64,000 bases of DNA from contig NC_044284.2 in the NCBI RefSeq assembly GCF_004027225.2, forward strand, positions 12,318,501 through 12,382,500, in the 5' to 3' direction. The DNA is from Strigops habroptila. Lineage: Eukaryota > Chordata > Aves > Psittaciformes > Psittacidae. Below the pieces are notes generated by a model. The model had not been told where the DNA came from and made no database searches. It worked only from the letters and a program-made list of their open reading frames with translations. Of the stretch, positions 9,560-20,866 are shown in pieces (positions within the stretch are counted from its first letter, which is position 1; every line of letters starts with the position of its first letter). The translations under genes and the position numbers were made by a program.

Positions 9560-11189
9560 AATCATTTAATCCAATTTTGCTGTGCACAGTCTCAAGACCA
9601 GATTAAGTATAGATGTCTAAACTAATGCTTTCTTTGTAAAGACAGAAACCTAGCAGCAATTGAAATCCCCAGCTAAAGGTGTTCTGCTGTTCTGGTTGAA
9701 GAGAAACAATCATACATGGGGAAAAAACGAAGTGCTAGGGTTTTAGGGTAGGAGTGTGATATAAAGGTTCTGACACACCATTCTCATTCTTAATCATCAG
9801 AGCTTATCCAGAGTCCACAAATAACTAATATTTTTTTCGAGTAATTTTCCTGGGGTTTCCTACAGCCTAGTTAGGTTTATAAATGAGAATTTGCCACCAG
9901 AAATTGAGACAGTGAGGGCAAATGTAATCTTTTGCTAAGCATATGTGGGACTGAGCAGTATAAATGACCTTTTACCCCTGCTTCGAAAGCTAAAAGAAAC
10001 AGTTTTTTTCAGGTCCTATAAAATTTCTCCTTTAGCTCCCAGTAGTTTTTCCTGGGGTTTTAATTGGTTCACTTCTGTGTGTACACATGCTGTGGTTCAC
10101 TAACGTTAGCTGAAAACTGATGTCTTATTTAAAAATATTCCGCCATTACTCTGCACCCACATGCTGCAGCTCAAAAGTAGCAGAAGGTCTTTGGCTTCCT
10201 GCAGTATCATGTAAAGACTTGTAGATATAATTTTAACCTACATCTTTATTCACTATTTAAATGTGTAGAATGTACTGGTAATTAGATAACTTACCCCTGT
10301 TAAATAAAGATTATTACAGGATTAATTTATATGTAACCAATCTAAACTTTTCTTGGATTTAGTTTGAGAATTACAACATGAAAAATTTAGACTTATTTAA
10401 AAAAAAAAAAAATCCACAAACCTCTATTTCTAAAAAGCATGAACTCACAAGAAAACTATCACAATTCTCTCAGTCAAAGAATCACAAGGGAGCAGGATCC
10501 CCATTAAGCTTATGTGGATAACTTTGCATTCTCAATCTTTTGCACTTTTTTTTTTTTTAATAATTTTGTAACTGACTTAGAACATCCAGGCTAACATTAT
10601 GCTTGTAATCACAGAAAAAATGACAATATTTTCTAATGTTTTTTTCCCCTTCAATTACCATATAGATAATTATAATTCTAGATTTAGGTTCCTGCATGTA
10701 GTAATTTTTCATTCCAGTCTTAATAGAAATGAGTAAGAGAAATTCATAAAGACTGGAATATACGGGTCTTATATACAGATTATGAATCAATTGCCAGCTT
10801 ACGATTTACTTTGACATAGGCAAAAGGCAATTAAATGAAACAATGCCACGTGAATAGAAAACCTATTTTCTGTGTTAAAAACTATATCAGAGAAAAATTA
10901 CACCAAATGTTTTGGTAGGCAGTCTACTTGAAGGTATTTTAAAAGAAAGTTTGTGGAAAATAGAAGACTAGGTTTTGTAGCTGTTTGCTTATTAGGTCTT
11001 TAACTGAAGAGACGCTGGTGTGCTGTTAAAGGTTTTGGCCTTAAGTTTGTCTTGCACTTGCATTCTGTTTGCAGTCCTACAAAAAACTTAAAGGTACTGA
11101 AAGCTTTCCTGGGACAACTGGCATCCTATCACAACTTTCTGGCAGACTAGAAACTGTCAGACTTGCCAAAAGGCTGTTTGTCTTTCACA
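9560..11189. other. Upstream flank of gene copy A, no gene seen
   Basis: AT-rich sequence upstream of the promoter region, up to the A/B junction. It contains short A- and T-runs (10398-10411, 10547-10558) and no recognisable gene or repeat family. It is duplicated at about 27015-28647. Confidence 0.6.
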
Positions 11190-12800
11190 ATGCCCCACCA
11201 GAGGCCTCATTTATCATTGCTGTGGTTTAACAATCATAAAAGAAATAATCTCATTCTCAAAGCAACTTGACAGCACAGACAGACATTGTACCTAAAATCA
11301 TCCATCCCACATCTAACCATCCATCAAAAACAAACCGCTTGTGCATTCACCTTGCAAGGATTTCTGTAAACCATATGCTCTTTCACACAGCTTTGCAAGT
11401 GTATGTAAGCCTTCATCACGATTTCCTGTTGGAGGCACTCAATTTATATCATCTGGACCAAAGTAGGTGTTAACTCACTAAAATCTCAAATCAAATCTGG
11501 CAACCTTAGACTTAACATTAAATAATTCATCCATGTGTACAGTTCTTAGATCTCTTCATACTTTGGGAAATGAAGTCTGACATTCAAAATGAAGTAAGAG
11601 GTTCACTACTATGAATCAGTATTTATCCAGGCAGTAATAGTTACAATAAAATACACTTTTCCCCTATTTAACTAAATGATACTGTGAGACTAATACCTAT
11701 GAGATTCTAAAAATTGATACAAAAAAAAAAAAAACCAAACCAAACCCCAACCAAAAAACCCCCCCAAACCCCCAGCAAATTAGGATGGTCCTGAAGTAAG
11801 GAGATTCCTAGAGAATATATTGGGGAAGGTAGCTGCTGTTAGAGTTTTCCTGTAAAATTTGGGTGACTTGTGCTGGAGGCAAACAGAAAAAATTAGCACC
11901 AGAGAATAATTACTGAGTTCACACTGAGGTCTTTTTGGCATGATTGTCTTGTTTCTAGCATTTGACTGGCTAAATTACATCTGTCAGTGAAATGAGCCAG
12001 TTGCGAGAAAAATGACCTGGCTATTCAAACAGTCTCCGCTGTAGTGTAGTATAATCCCTGATTTTATCAGAGGATTAATCATCCAGAGTTTCTGAAACTT
12101 CCACAATAAATGTAAACAGCAAGGTGCAAAGCAAAGACAAAATGGAAATGAGAAACAAGTCTTGGGGCTAAATTACATCTTCACTTGGACTGCTGCAACT
12201 GCAGTTAAATAGAAACCTCAGGCATTAGACTCCAATGTGTGCAAAGGTATTTCTAATGCAACTCTGATCTGACTTTCAAAATAGCTTTTAGAAAACTACT
12301 AAAAAATGCGTTTGTTCCTTCCTGGAAAAGAAGTTTGAAGGAAGGGAGTCACTTCAAGAGTTTCAATACTGTTCAAAGAAAGGACAACCAAATCATCAAG
12401 GTGTCCTTTAGAAACTGTGGAGAGCGGTTAGATTAAGTAATGTGAGTTTGCCAAAAGGCACAATGAGAAAGGATGCTTAGAGGGCTTGGGAAAAACTGGG
12501 TGCTTGGGTACTAGAAGCCTTCTTACTTTGTTAGCTGTTCAAATGAAGTACCTCCGCAAAAGACACCTTCACAGAAACAGCCACTATTTTTTTCATTATG
12601 TAATACTGAGAAGTGCTCCGAAGGGGGCAGAGTAGGATGGATGGAGTAAAGTTTCTCTTTTAACACAGAATTTTAGTTCATTAAATATAGTGAGAAGACA
12701 GAAGCAGTAGGAAATTCTTGATATTCACCATTCAAAGACAGGTACTCTCTCTGAAAGAGAAATCAGCAAGACTACCACTTCTGAATCCTTGTGTCTGGGG

Positions 12801-13120
12801 AAATCTCCCATGAACTGCAAGTATGCAAAGAAAGGATAGAAATCTGTTGCTAGACATAGCCTTCACTGGGCAAGCTCTGTAAAAAAACTACCAACACTGG
12901 GCAGCTGCACTTGCTGAGATATCTAAAGCTCCTTCAAGCTCTTTCACATTCCACAGAGCCCAGCTCCAAAATTGAAAACGTCCAGACACATCTCCCACAC
13001 GAATGGTGCCAGGACAGAAAACTGTTGCTAGACATAACCTTCTCTGGGCAAGCTCTGTAAAAGACGTACCAACACTGGGGATCTGTGCTTGCTTACGTAC
13101 TTAAAAGTTCATTTGAGCTC
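12801..13120. repeat. Two diverged tandem units of ~178 bp (copy B)
   Basis: Copy B counterpart of the imperfect tandem pair at 2893-3212, at an offset of 9,908. Confidence 0.7.
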
Positions 13121-13128
13121 AAGACACT

Positions 13129-13275
13129 CTGGTAGAGGTGGATTCCCCAACATTGGACAATTTTAAGATTTGGTTGGACAAGGTGCTGGTCCGTCTGGTC
13201 TAGACTGTGCTTTTGCCAAGAAAGGCTGGACTGGACAATACTTGCAGTCCCTTCCAAGCTGGTATTCTATGATTC
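13129..13275 (+). mobile_element. CR1 LINE 3' tail fragment (copy B)
   Basis: Same CR1 fragment as at 3221-3367, carried along by the 9.9-kb duplication, which therefore postdates the CR1 insertion. Confidence 0.85.
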
Positions 13276-13310
13276 ATTTTGTTACAATCATTAGGGATGA
13301 CTCTCAAAAA

Positions 13311-15829
13311 TTAGTCGAGTCCCAAATAGGATTTTTAGAATTTATTAAATAAATAAAGGCAAGCAAACAGCGCTGGGTGCGCCGGGAGTCTCTGCCCACC
13401 AAGACAGGGGTGTTTTTGGTGTACCCCAAATCTGTAGCCTCGTGGAGCTGCCTCAGACCCTTGATCGGGGCACTGGCTTTGGGGGTCGGGGGGGTGGTTC
13501 CTCTGTCTCGGGGTAGTCGAGGCTACTGTACTGGTCCTGCAGCACCCGACTGGCTGAGTTGGACAGCCATGGGACCTGTGGTGGAGGCGGGCGAGGCGGG
13601 CGGCCCCGTGGCTGGCGAGGCAGTTTTGCAGGCACGGGCGACGGCTGTTGGGTCCAGGTCTCAGAGGGGTTGGAGCGGGGAATCCAGCTCCCCATGTCTG
13701 AGGTGCGTCTGCTGATGTCGGCCTGAGATGCTGAAGCTGCAGCGATGCGCCTGTGGAGAGAGCAGGCTACTGAAGCCCTGCTGTGGCTGCAGAGCCAGGC
13801 AGGTTCTAGGGTGCAGGACAGCACTGGGCAGCCCATGGGGTGTAGGCACCCGGCTGGACACAGGAATTGTGAGCACGAAGAGCTCCATGCAGAAAATGGG
13901 ACACCCTGCACCCCTCACCTAGGGCACTGCTCGCCTGCCCATAGCTCACCTTGTCGGAGCCCTGAGCATCCTGACCTGCCTGCTCTGCACGTGCTTGGAA
14001 GGAGACCTGACCTTGGTAGACCAAGGACACGAAGCTGGACATGGCACTGCAGGGCCAGGAGAGCCTCCTGTTCTCCTTTCTCAGTGTGCCTGGCAGAACC
14101 CAGCACTCAGCTCCCCTGCCCATCCCTGGCCAGACAAGGGTACAGCTTTGCCTCTCTAGCACCACCTAAAAGGGTGATTTCTGCTGGTAGGTTCACTGCT
14201 AAGGGAGATGTCGCTATTGTGCTGCTCACTTTATATGGCAGTGTCACCCCTTACTGGTTTTCTTCCTGATTTTGCTCTGCCCACCTCTGGTGCTGGGTCT
14301 GCTCTTGCCAAGGCAGGGTCACTTTTAACTCATAATTGAAACAGTAAGAACAGGTTTCAGAAATGAGTGCCCAAGAATTGAGAGGCCAGTTAATACCAGA
14401 ATACCCTACCTCTAAATGCTTCATCGCCAGTAGCAGCCATCTAAGACTGAATTTTCGCAACCCTGCCCCCCCTCCTCAAAAGCTCACCGTCTTCTCTTCC
14501 TCCACAGATGGATCACACAGCAAAATACCATCCCAAGCAGCATAGAGCCCAAGACCGCCATGATGCCTTCTGTGCAGAGCTTGCGGAATTCATTCTGATC
14601 TGCAGCATTTGGGTTTTTCTTGTCATCCACACCTGCAGGCAGAATTCTGTACGCTGCACGCTACTGGTAATCTCACAAGAGGTCTGACACCACCAGGAAA
14701 TGTTCTTTCTCGCTCGCTCAGTGAACTTCCTGGGACTGAGACATTTCCTTGGTTTCAACCAAGGAAGAAAAGAAGGAAACTCCCAAAGCTGCTGCAAATG
14801 AGTGCGTCCGGGAGCCTCTCTCTAGGGTGCATCCTCTGCTCCTCTCAGCTTTGCTTACATTCTGGGATAACCATAATAACTTATGTTACAAGGGCAGTGT
14901 AGCTCTGTCGGTTCTGGAGATGACAGTGGTTTTGTAAAGCTACAAAGAGAACCTCCCTCCTGAGAGCAGAGACTCTCCTCACACATTTCTGCGGACACAG
15001 ATTACCTTTCATTTAGGAAGGATGAACTCCTGTCCTTCATGGTGAGCCGCTATCAGAGGAGAAGAAACATGGGCTCCGGTCTTGAGCCTCCCCCTTCTCT
15101 CAGACTGGTTACGTCTGTCTGCTGCGTCTCATTTTCCCCACTTGCAAAATGAAGCCGAGGATGCTGTGCTTTGCTCCTACACCACTGTGTGGCTTGAAGG
15201 AGGTGTTGAGAGCTTCTGTTACCGTAACAGGTAGGAAATACTTGTGGAGCTGGAACCTTTGAAATGGGCAAAGCCATAGGACGGAAATGCAGTCATGGTG
15301 CACTGGCATTCCTGAGAGACTTCCTGTGACAGATGGGAACCTTTGCTGGTTTTCGTTTGCCTGTTTGGCTTTCTGCATCTGGGATCAAGATGTTGGAAAT
15401 ACCTTTGACCTTCCCTTTCTTTTCCTTTACTGAAAAGATCCAGACATATTTTGGGCTTGCAGTGGGGATTGCCTGACAGAGGATACAGCAACAAAATTAA
15501 AGCAAGCAAACTGCAGTAGATTGGACCAGCCTGTCTGATGCCAATGATAGCACTTCAGGATGCAGTAAGCACCAGTGAATGCTGCTCATGTTTGGCTGCT
15601 GTGCTCATCTGTACTTTTGCATCTTGAGAAATGACCAAAAAAGACAGTACTCCAGGGAGCAAAGAGCTGTTTTTTTCATGAGTGTGGAAGGAGCTGGGTA
15701 ACTCCTTTACAGGCCAGAAGCACCATGTGCAGGCTTGGGGACTGCACTCTTACCCCACTGCAATGCCAGATAAAATCAGGGTGGCAGGTGGAAACCATGC
15801 CTTCTGCCAAAGAGTAATAGTGATATAAA
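13311..15829 (-). repeat. Array unit 1 (2,519 bp): terminal-exon module plus spacer
   Basis: First full unit of the copy B array. Exon equivalents are the transmembrane exon 14488-14632, the cytoplasmic exon 13950-14046 and the tail exon 13453-13722, followed by AATAAA at 13341-13346. All three frames are intact. It differs from copy A by Glu-Thr-Trp instead of Glu-Ala-Trp in the tail and Ala instead of Val in the helix. A synonymous change in the Tyr-Ser-Ser-Leu segment is unique to this unit. On the minus strand it is the last module of the array and keeps copy A's natural 3' flank. Confidence 0.9.
14878..15829. other. 952-bp array spacer, copy 1
   Basis: Sequence present only in the copy B array, between consecutive terminal-exon modules. 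It is not found in copy A or elsewhere in the window. It contains a near-perfect palindrome, CTGTTACCGTAACAG, around 15217-15231. Open frames of 74-96 codons exist on the minus strand, but none has gene-like features. Its origin is unknown. It may be unique sequence trapped when the array formed. Confidence 0.8.
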
Positions 15830-18347
15830 TTAGTCGAGTCCCAAATAGGATTTTTAGAATTTATTAAATAAATAAAGGCAAGCAAACAGCGCTGGGTGCG
15901 CCGGGAGTCTCTGCCCACCAAGACAGGGGTGTTTTTGGTGTACCCCAAATCTGTAGCCTCGTGGAGCTGCCTCAGACCCTTGATCGGGGCACTGGCTTTG
16001 GGGGTCGGGGGGTGGTTCCTCTGTCTCGGGGTAGTCGAGGCTGCTGTACTGGTCCTGCAGCACCCGACTGGCTGAGTTGGACAGCCATGGGACCTGTGGT
16101 GGAGGCGGGCGAGGCGGGCGGCCCCGTGGCTGGCGAGGCAGTTTTGCAGGCACGGGCGACGGCTGTTGGGTCCAGGTCTCAGAGGGGTTGGAGCGGGGAA
16201 TCCAGCTCCCCATGTCTGAGGTGCGTCTGCTGATGTCGGCCTGAGATGCTGAAGCGGCAGCGATGCGCCTGTGGAGAGAGCAGGCTACTGAAGCCCTGCT
16301 GTGGCTGCAGAGCCAGGCAGGTTCTAGGGTGCAGGACAGCACTGGGCAGCCCATGGGGTGTAGGCACCCGGCTGGACACAGGAATTGTGAGCACGAAGAG
16401 CTCCATGCAGAAAATGGGACACACTGCACCCCTCACCTAGGGCACTGCTCGCCTGCCCATAGCTCACCTTGTCGGAGCCCTGAGCATCCTGACCTGCCTG
16501 CTCTGCACGTGCTTGGAAGGAGACCTGACCTTGGTAGACCAAGGACACGAAGCTGGACATGGCACTGCAGGGCCAGGAGAGCCTCCTGTTCTCCTTTCTC
16601 AGTGTGCCTGGCAGAACCCAGCACTCAGCTCCCCTGCCCATCCCTGGCCAGACAAGAGTACAGCTTTGCCTCTCTAGCACCACCTAAAAGGGTGATTTCT
16701 GCTGGTAGGTTCACTGCTAAGGGAGATGTCGCTATTGTGCTGCTCACTTTATATGGCAGTGTCACCCCTTACTGGTTTTCTTCCTGATTTTGCTCTGCCC
16801 ACCTCTGGTGCTGGGTCTGCTCTTGCCAAGGCAGGGTCACTTTTAACTCATAATTGAAACAGTAAGAACAGGTTTCAGAAATGAGTGCCCAAGAATTGAG
16901 AGGCCAGTTAATACCAGAATACCCTACCTCTAAATGCTTCATCGCCAGTAGCAGCCATCTAAGACTGAATTTTCGCAACCCTGCCCCCCCTCCTCAAAAG
17001 CTCACCGTCTTCTCTTCCTCCACAGATGGATCACACAGCAAAATACCATCCCAAGCAGCATAGAGCCCAAGACCGCCATGATGCCTTCTGTGCAGAGCTT
17101 GCGGAATTCATTCTGATCTGCAGCATTTGGGTTTTTCTTGTCATCCACACCTGCAGGCAGAATTCTGTACGCTGCACGCTACTGGTAATCTCACAAGAGG
17201 TCTGACACCACCAGGAAATGTTCTTTCTCGCTCGCTCAGTGAACTTCCTGGGACTGAGACATTTCCTTGGTTTCAACCAAGGAAGAAAAGAAGGAAACTC
17301 CCAAAGCTGCTGCAAATGAGTGCGTCCGGGAGCCTCTCTCTAGGGTGCATCCTCTGCTCCTCTCAGCTTTGCTTACATTCTGGGATAACCATAATAACTT
17401 ATGTTACAAGGGCAGTGTAGCTCTGTCGGTTCTGGAGATGACAGTGGTTTTGTAAAGCTACAAAGAGAACCTCCCTCCTGAGAGCAGAGACTCTCCTCAC
17501 ACATTTCTGCGGACACAGATTACCTTTCATTTAGGAAGGATGAACTCCTGTCCTTCATGGTGAGCCGCTATCAGAGGAGAAGAAACATGGGCTCCGGTCT
17601 TGAGCCTCCCCCTTCTCTCAGACTGGTTACGTCTGTCTGCTGCGTCTCATTTTCCCCACTTGCAAAATGAAGCCGAGGATGCTGTGCTTTGCTCCTACAC
17701 CACTGTGTGGCTTGAAGGAGGTGTTGAGAGCTTCTGTTACCGTAACAGGTAGGAAATACTTGTGGAGCTGGAACCTTTGAAATGGGCAAAGCCATAGGAC
17801 GGAAATGCAGTCATGGTGCACTGGCATTCCTGAGAGACTTCCTGTGACAGATGGGAACCTTTGCTGGTTTTCGTTTGCCTGTTTGGCTTTCTGCATCTGG
17901 GATCAAGATGTTGGAAATACCTTTGACCTTCCCTTTCTTTTCCTTTACTGAAAAGATCCAGACATATTTTGGGCTTGCAGTGGGGATTGCCTGACAGAGG
18001 ATACAGCAACAAAATTAAAGCAAGCAAACTGCAGTAGATTGGACCAGCCTGTCTGATGCCAATGATAGCACTTCAGGATGCAGTAAGCACCAGTGAATGC
18101 TGCTCATGTTTGGCTGCTGTGCTCATCTGTACTTTTGCATCTTGAGAAATGACCAAAAAAGACAGTACTCCAGGGAGCAAAGAGCTGTTTTTTTCATGAG
18201 TGTGGAAGGAGCTGGGTAACTCCTTTACAGGCCAGAAGCACCATGTGCAGGCTTGGGGACTGCACTCTTACCCCACTGCAATGCCAGATAAAATCAGGGT
18301 GGCAGGTGGAAACCATGCCTTCTGCCAAAGAGTAATAGTGATATAAA
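15830..18347 (-). repeat. Array unit 2 (2,518 bp): terminal-exon module plus spacer
   Basis: Second full unit. Exon equivalents are 17006-17150, 16468-16564 and 15972-16240, with AATAAA at 15860-15865. It has unit-specific substitutions (for example GAAGCGGCAG at 16252) and one G fewer in the G-run near 16010. That loss shifts the frame in the C-terminal proline-rich stretch, so the tail would read on into the former 3' UTR to about 15854 (ending ...CLYLFNKF). Sequencing error in the homopolymer is equally possible. Confidence 0.9.
17396..18347. other. 952-bp array spacer, copy 2
   Basis: Second copy of the spacer at 14878-15829, apparently identical by eye. Confidence 0.8.
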
Positions 18348-20866
18348 TTAGTCGAGTCCCAAATAGGATTTTTAGAATTTATTAAATAAATAAAGGCAAG
18401 CAAACAGCGCTGGGTGCGCCGGGAGTCTCTGCCCACCAAGACAGGGGTGTTTTTGGTGTACCCCAAATCTGTAGCCTCGTGGAGCTGCCTCAGACCCTTG
18501 ATCGGGGCACTGGCTTTGGGGGTCGGGGGGGTGGTTCCTCTGTCTCGGGGTAGTCGAGGCTGCTGTACTGGTCCTGCAGCACCCGACTGGCTGAGTTGGA
18601 CAGCCATGGGACCTGTGGTGGAGGCGGGCGAGGCGGGCGGCCCCGTGGCTGGCGAGGCAGTTTTGCAGGCACGGGCGACGGCTGTTGGGTCCAGGTCTCA
18701 GAGGGGTTGGAGCGGGGAATCCAGCTCCCCATGTCTGAGGTGCGTCTGCTGATGTCGGCCTGAGATGCTGAAGCTGCAGCGATGCGCCTGTGGAGAGAGC
18801 AGGCTACTGAAGCCCTGCTGTGGCTGCAGAGCCAGGCAGGTTCTAGGGTGCAGGACAGCACTGGGCAGCCCATGGGGTGTAGGCACCCGGCTGGACACAG
18901 GAATTGTGAGCACGAAGAGCTCCATGCAGAAAATGGGACACCCTGCACCCCTCACCTAGGGCACTGCTCGCCTGCCCATAGCTCACCTTGTCGGAGCCCT
19001 GAGCATCCTGACCTGCCTGCTCTGCACGTGCTTGGAAGGAGACCTGACCTTGGTAGACCAAGGACACGAAGCTGGACATGGCACTGCAGGGCCAGGAGAG
19101 CCTCCTGTTCTCCTTTCTCAGTGTGCCTGGCAGAACCCAGCACTCAGCTCCCCTGCCCATCCCTGGCCAGACAAGGGTACAGCTTTGCCTCTCTAGCACC
19201 ACCTAAAAGGGTGATTTCTGCTGGTAGGTTCACTGCTAAGGGAGATGTCGCTATTGTGCTGCTCACTTTATATGGCAGTGTCACCCCTTACTGGTTTTCT
19301 TCCTGATTTTGCTCTGCCCACCTCTGGTGCTGGGTCTGCTCTTGCCAAGGCAGGGTCACTTTTAACTCATAATTGAAACAGTAAGAACAGGTTTCAGAAA
19401 TGAGTGCCCAAGAATTGAGAGGCCAGTTAATACCAGAATACCCTACCTCTAAATGCTTCATCGCCAGTAGCAGCCATCTAAGACTGAATTTTCGCAACCC
19501 TGCCCCCCCTCCTCAAAAGCTCACCGTCTTCTCTTCCTCCACAGATGGATCACACAGCAAAATACCATCCCAAGCAGCATAGAGCCCAAGACCGCCATGA
19601 TGCCTTCTGTGCAGAGCTTGCGGAATTCATTCTGATCTGCAGCATTTGGGTTTTTCTTGTCATCCACACCTGCAGGCAGAATTCTGTACGCTGCACGCTA
19701 CTGGTAATCTCACAAGAGGTCTGACACCACCAGGAAATGTTCTTTCTCGCTCGCTCAGTGAACTTCCTGGGACTGAGACATTTCCTTGGTTTCAACCAAG
19801 GAAGAAAAGAAGGAAACTCCCAAAGCTGCTGCAAATGAGTGCGTCCGGGAGCCTCTCTCTAGGGTGCATCCTCTGCTCCTCTCAGCTTTGCTTACATTCT
19901 GGGATAACCATAATAACTTATGTTACAAGGGCAGTGTAGCTCTGTCGGTTCTGGAGATGACAGTGGTTTTGTAAAGCTACAAAGAGAACCTCCCTCCTGA
20001 GAGCAGAGACTCTCCTCACACATTTCTGCGGACACAGATTACCTTTCATTTAGGAAGGATGAACTCCTGTCCTTCATGGTGAGCCGCTATCAGAGGAGAA
20101 GAAACATGGGCTCCGGTCTTGAGCCTCCCCCTTCTCTCAGACTGGTTACGTCTGTCTGCTGCGTCTCATTTTCCCCACTTGCAAAATGAAGCCGAGGATG
20201 CTGTGCTTTGCTCCTACACCACTGTGTGGCTTGAAGGAGGTGTTGAGAGCTTCTGTTACCGTAACAGGTAGGAAATACTTGTGGAGCTGGAACCTTTGAA
20301 ATGGGCAAAGCCATAGGACGGAAATGCAGTCATGGTGCACTGGCATTCCTGAGAGACTTCCTGTGACAGATGGGAACCTTTGCTGGTTTTCGTTTGCCTG
20401 TTTGGCTTTCTGCATCTGGGATCAAGATGTTGGAAATACCTTTGACCTTCCCTTTCTTTTCCTTTACTGAAAAGATCCAGACATATTTTGGGCTTGCAGT
20501 GGGGATTGCCTGACAGAGGATACAGCAACAAAATTAAAGCAAGCAAACTGCAGTAGATTGGACCAGCCTGTCTGATGCCAATGATAGCACTTCAGGATGC
20601 AGTAAGCACCAGTGAATGCTGCTCATGTTTGGCTGCTGTGCTCATCTGTACTTTTGCATCTTGAGAAATGACCAAAAAAGACAGTACTCCAGGGAGCAAA
20701 GAGCTGTTTTTTTCATGAGTGTGGAAGGAGCTGGGTAACTCCTTTACAGGCCAGAAGCACCATGTGCAGGCTTGGGGACTGCACTCTTACCCCACTGCAA
20801 TGCCAGATAAAATCAGGGTGGCAGGTGGAAACCATGCCTTCTGCCAAAGAGTAATAGTGATATAAA
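18348..20866 (-). repeat. Array unit 3 (2,519 bp): terminal-exon module plus spacer
   Basis: Third full unit, with all three exon equivalents intact: 19525-19669, 18987-19083 and 18490-18759. AATAAA is at 18378-18383. Apart from the synonymous unit 1 change it is nearly identical to unit 1, so the units have been copied or homogenised recently. Confidence 0.9.
19915..20866. other. 952-bp array spacer, copy 3
   Basis: Third copy of the spacer at 14878-15829. It borders unit 4 at 20867. Confidence 0.8.

Larger units (their letters stand above)
1282..11189. repeat. Segmental duplication, copy A (9,908 bp)
   Basis: Positions 1282-4969 match 11190-14877 at a constant offset of 9,908, and positions 4970-11189 match 22433-28647. 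Copy A abuts copy B directly at 11189/11190, so the two are in tandem and in the same orientation. The junction reads TTTCACA (right end of the unit) joined to ATGCCCC (left end), with essentially no homology. Copy A holds one complete minus-strand gene (3545-8319) with its promoter and about 2 kb of 3' flank. It has only one terminal-exon module, whereas copy B has four. Confidence 0.95.
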
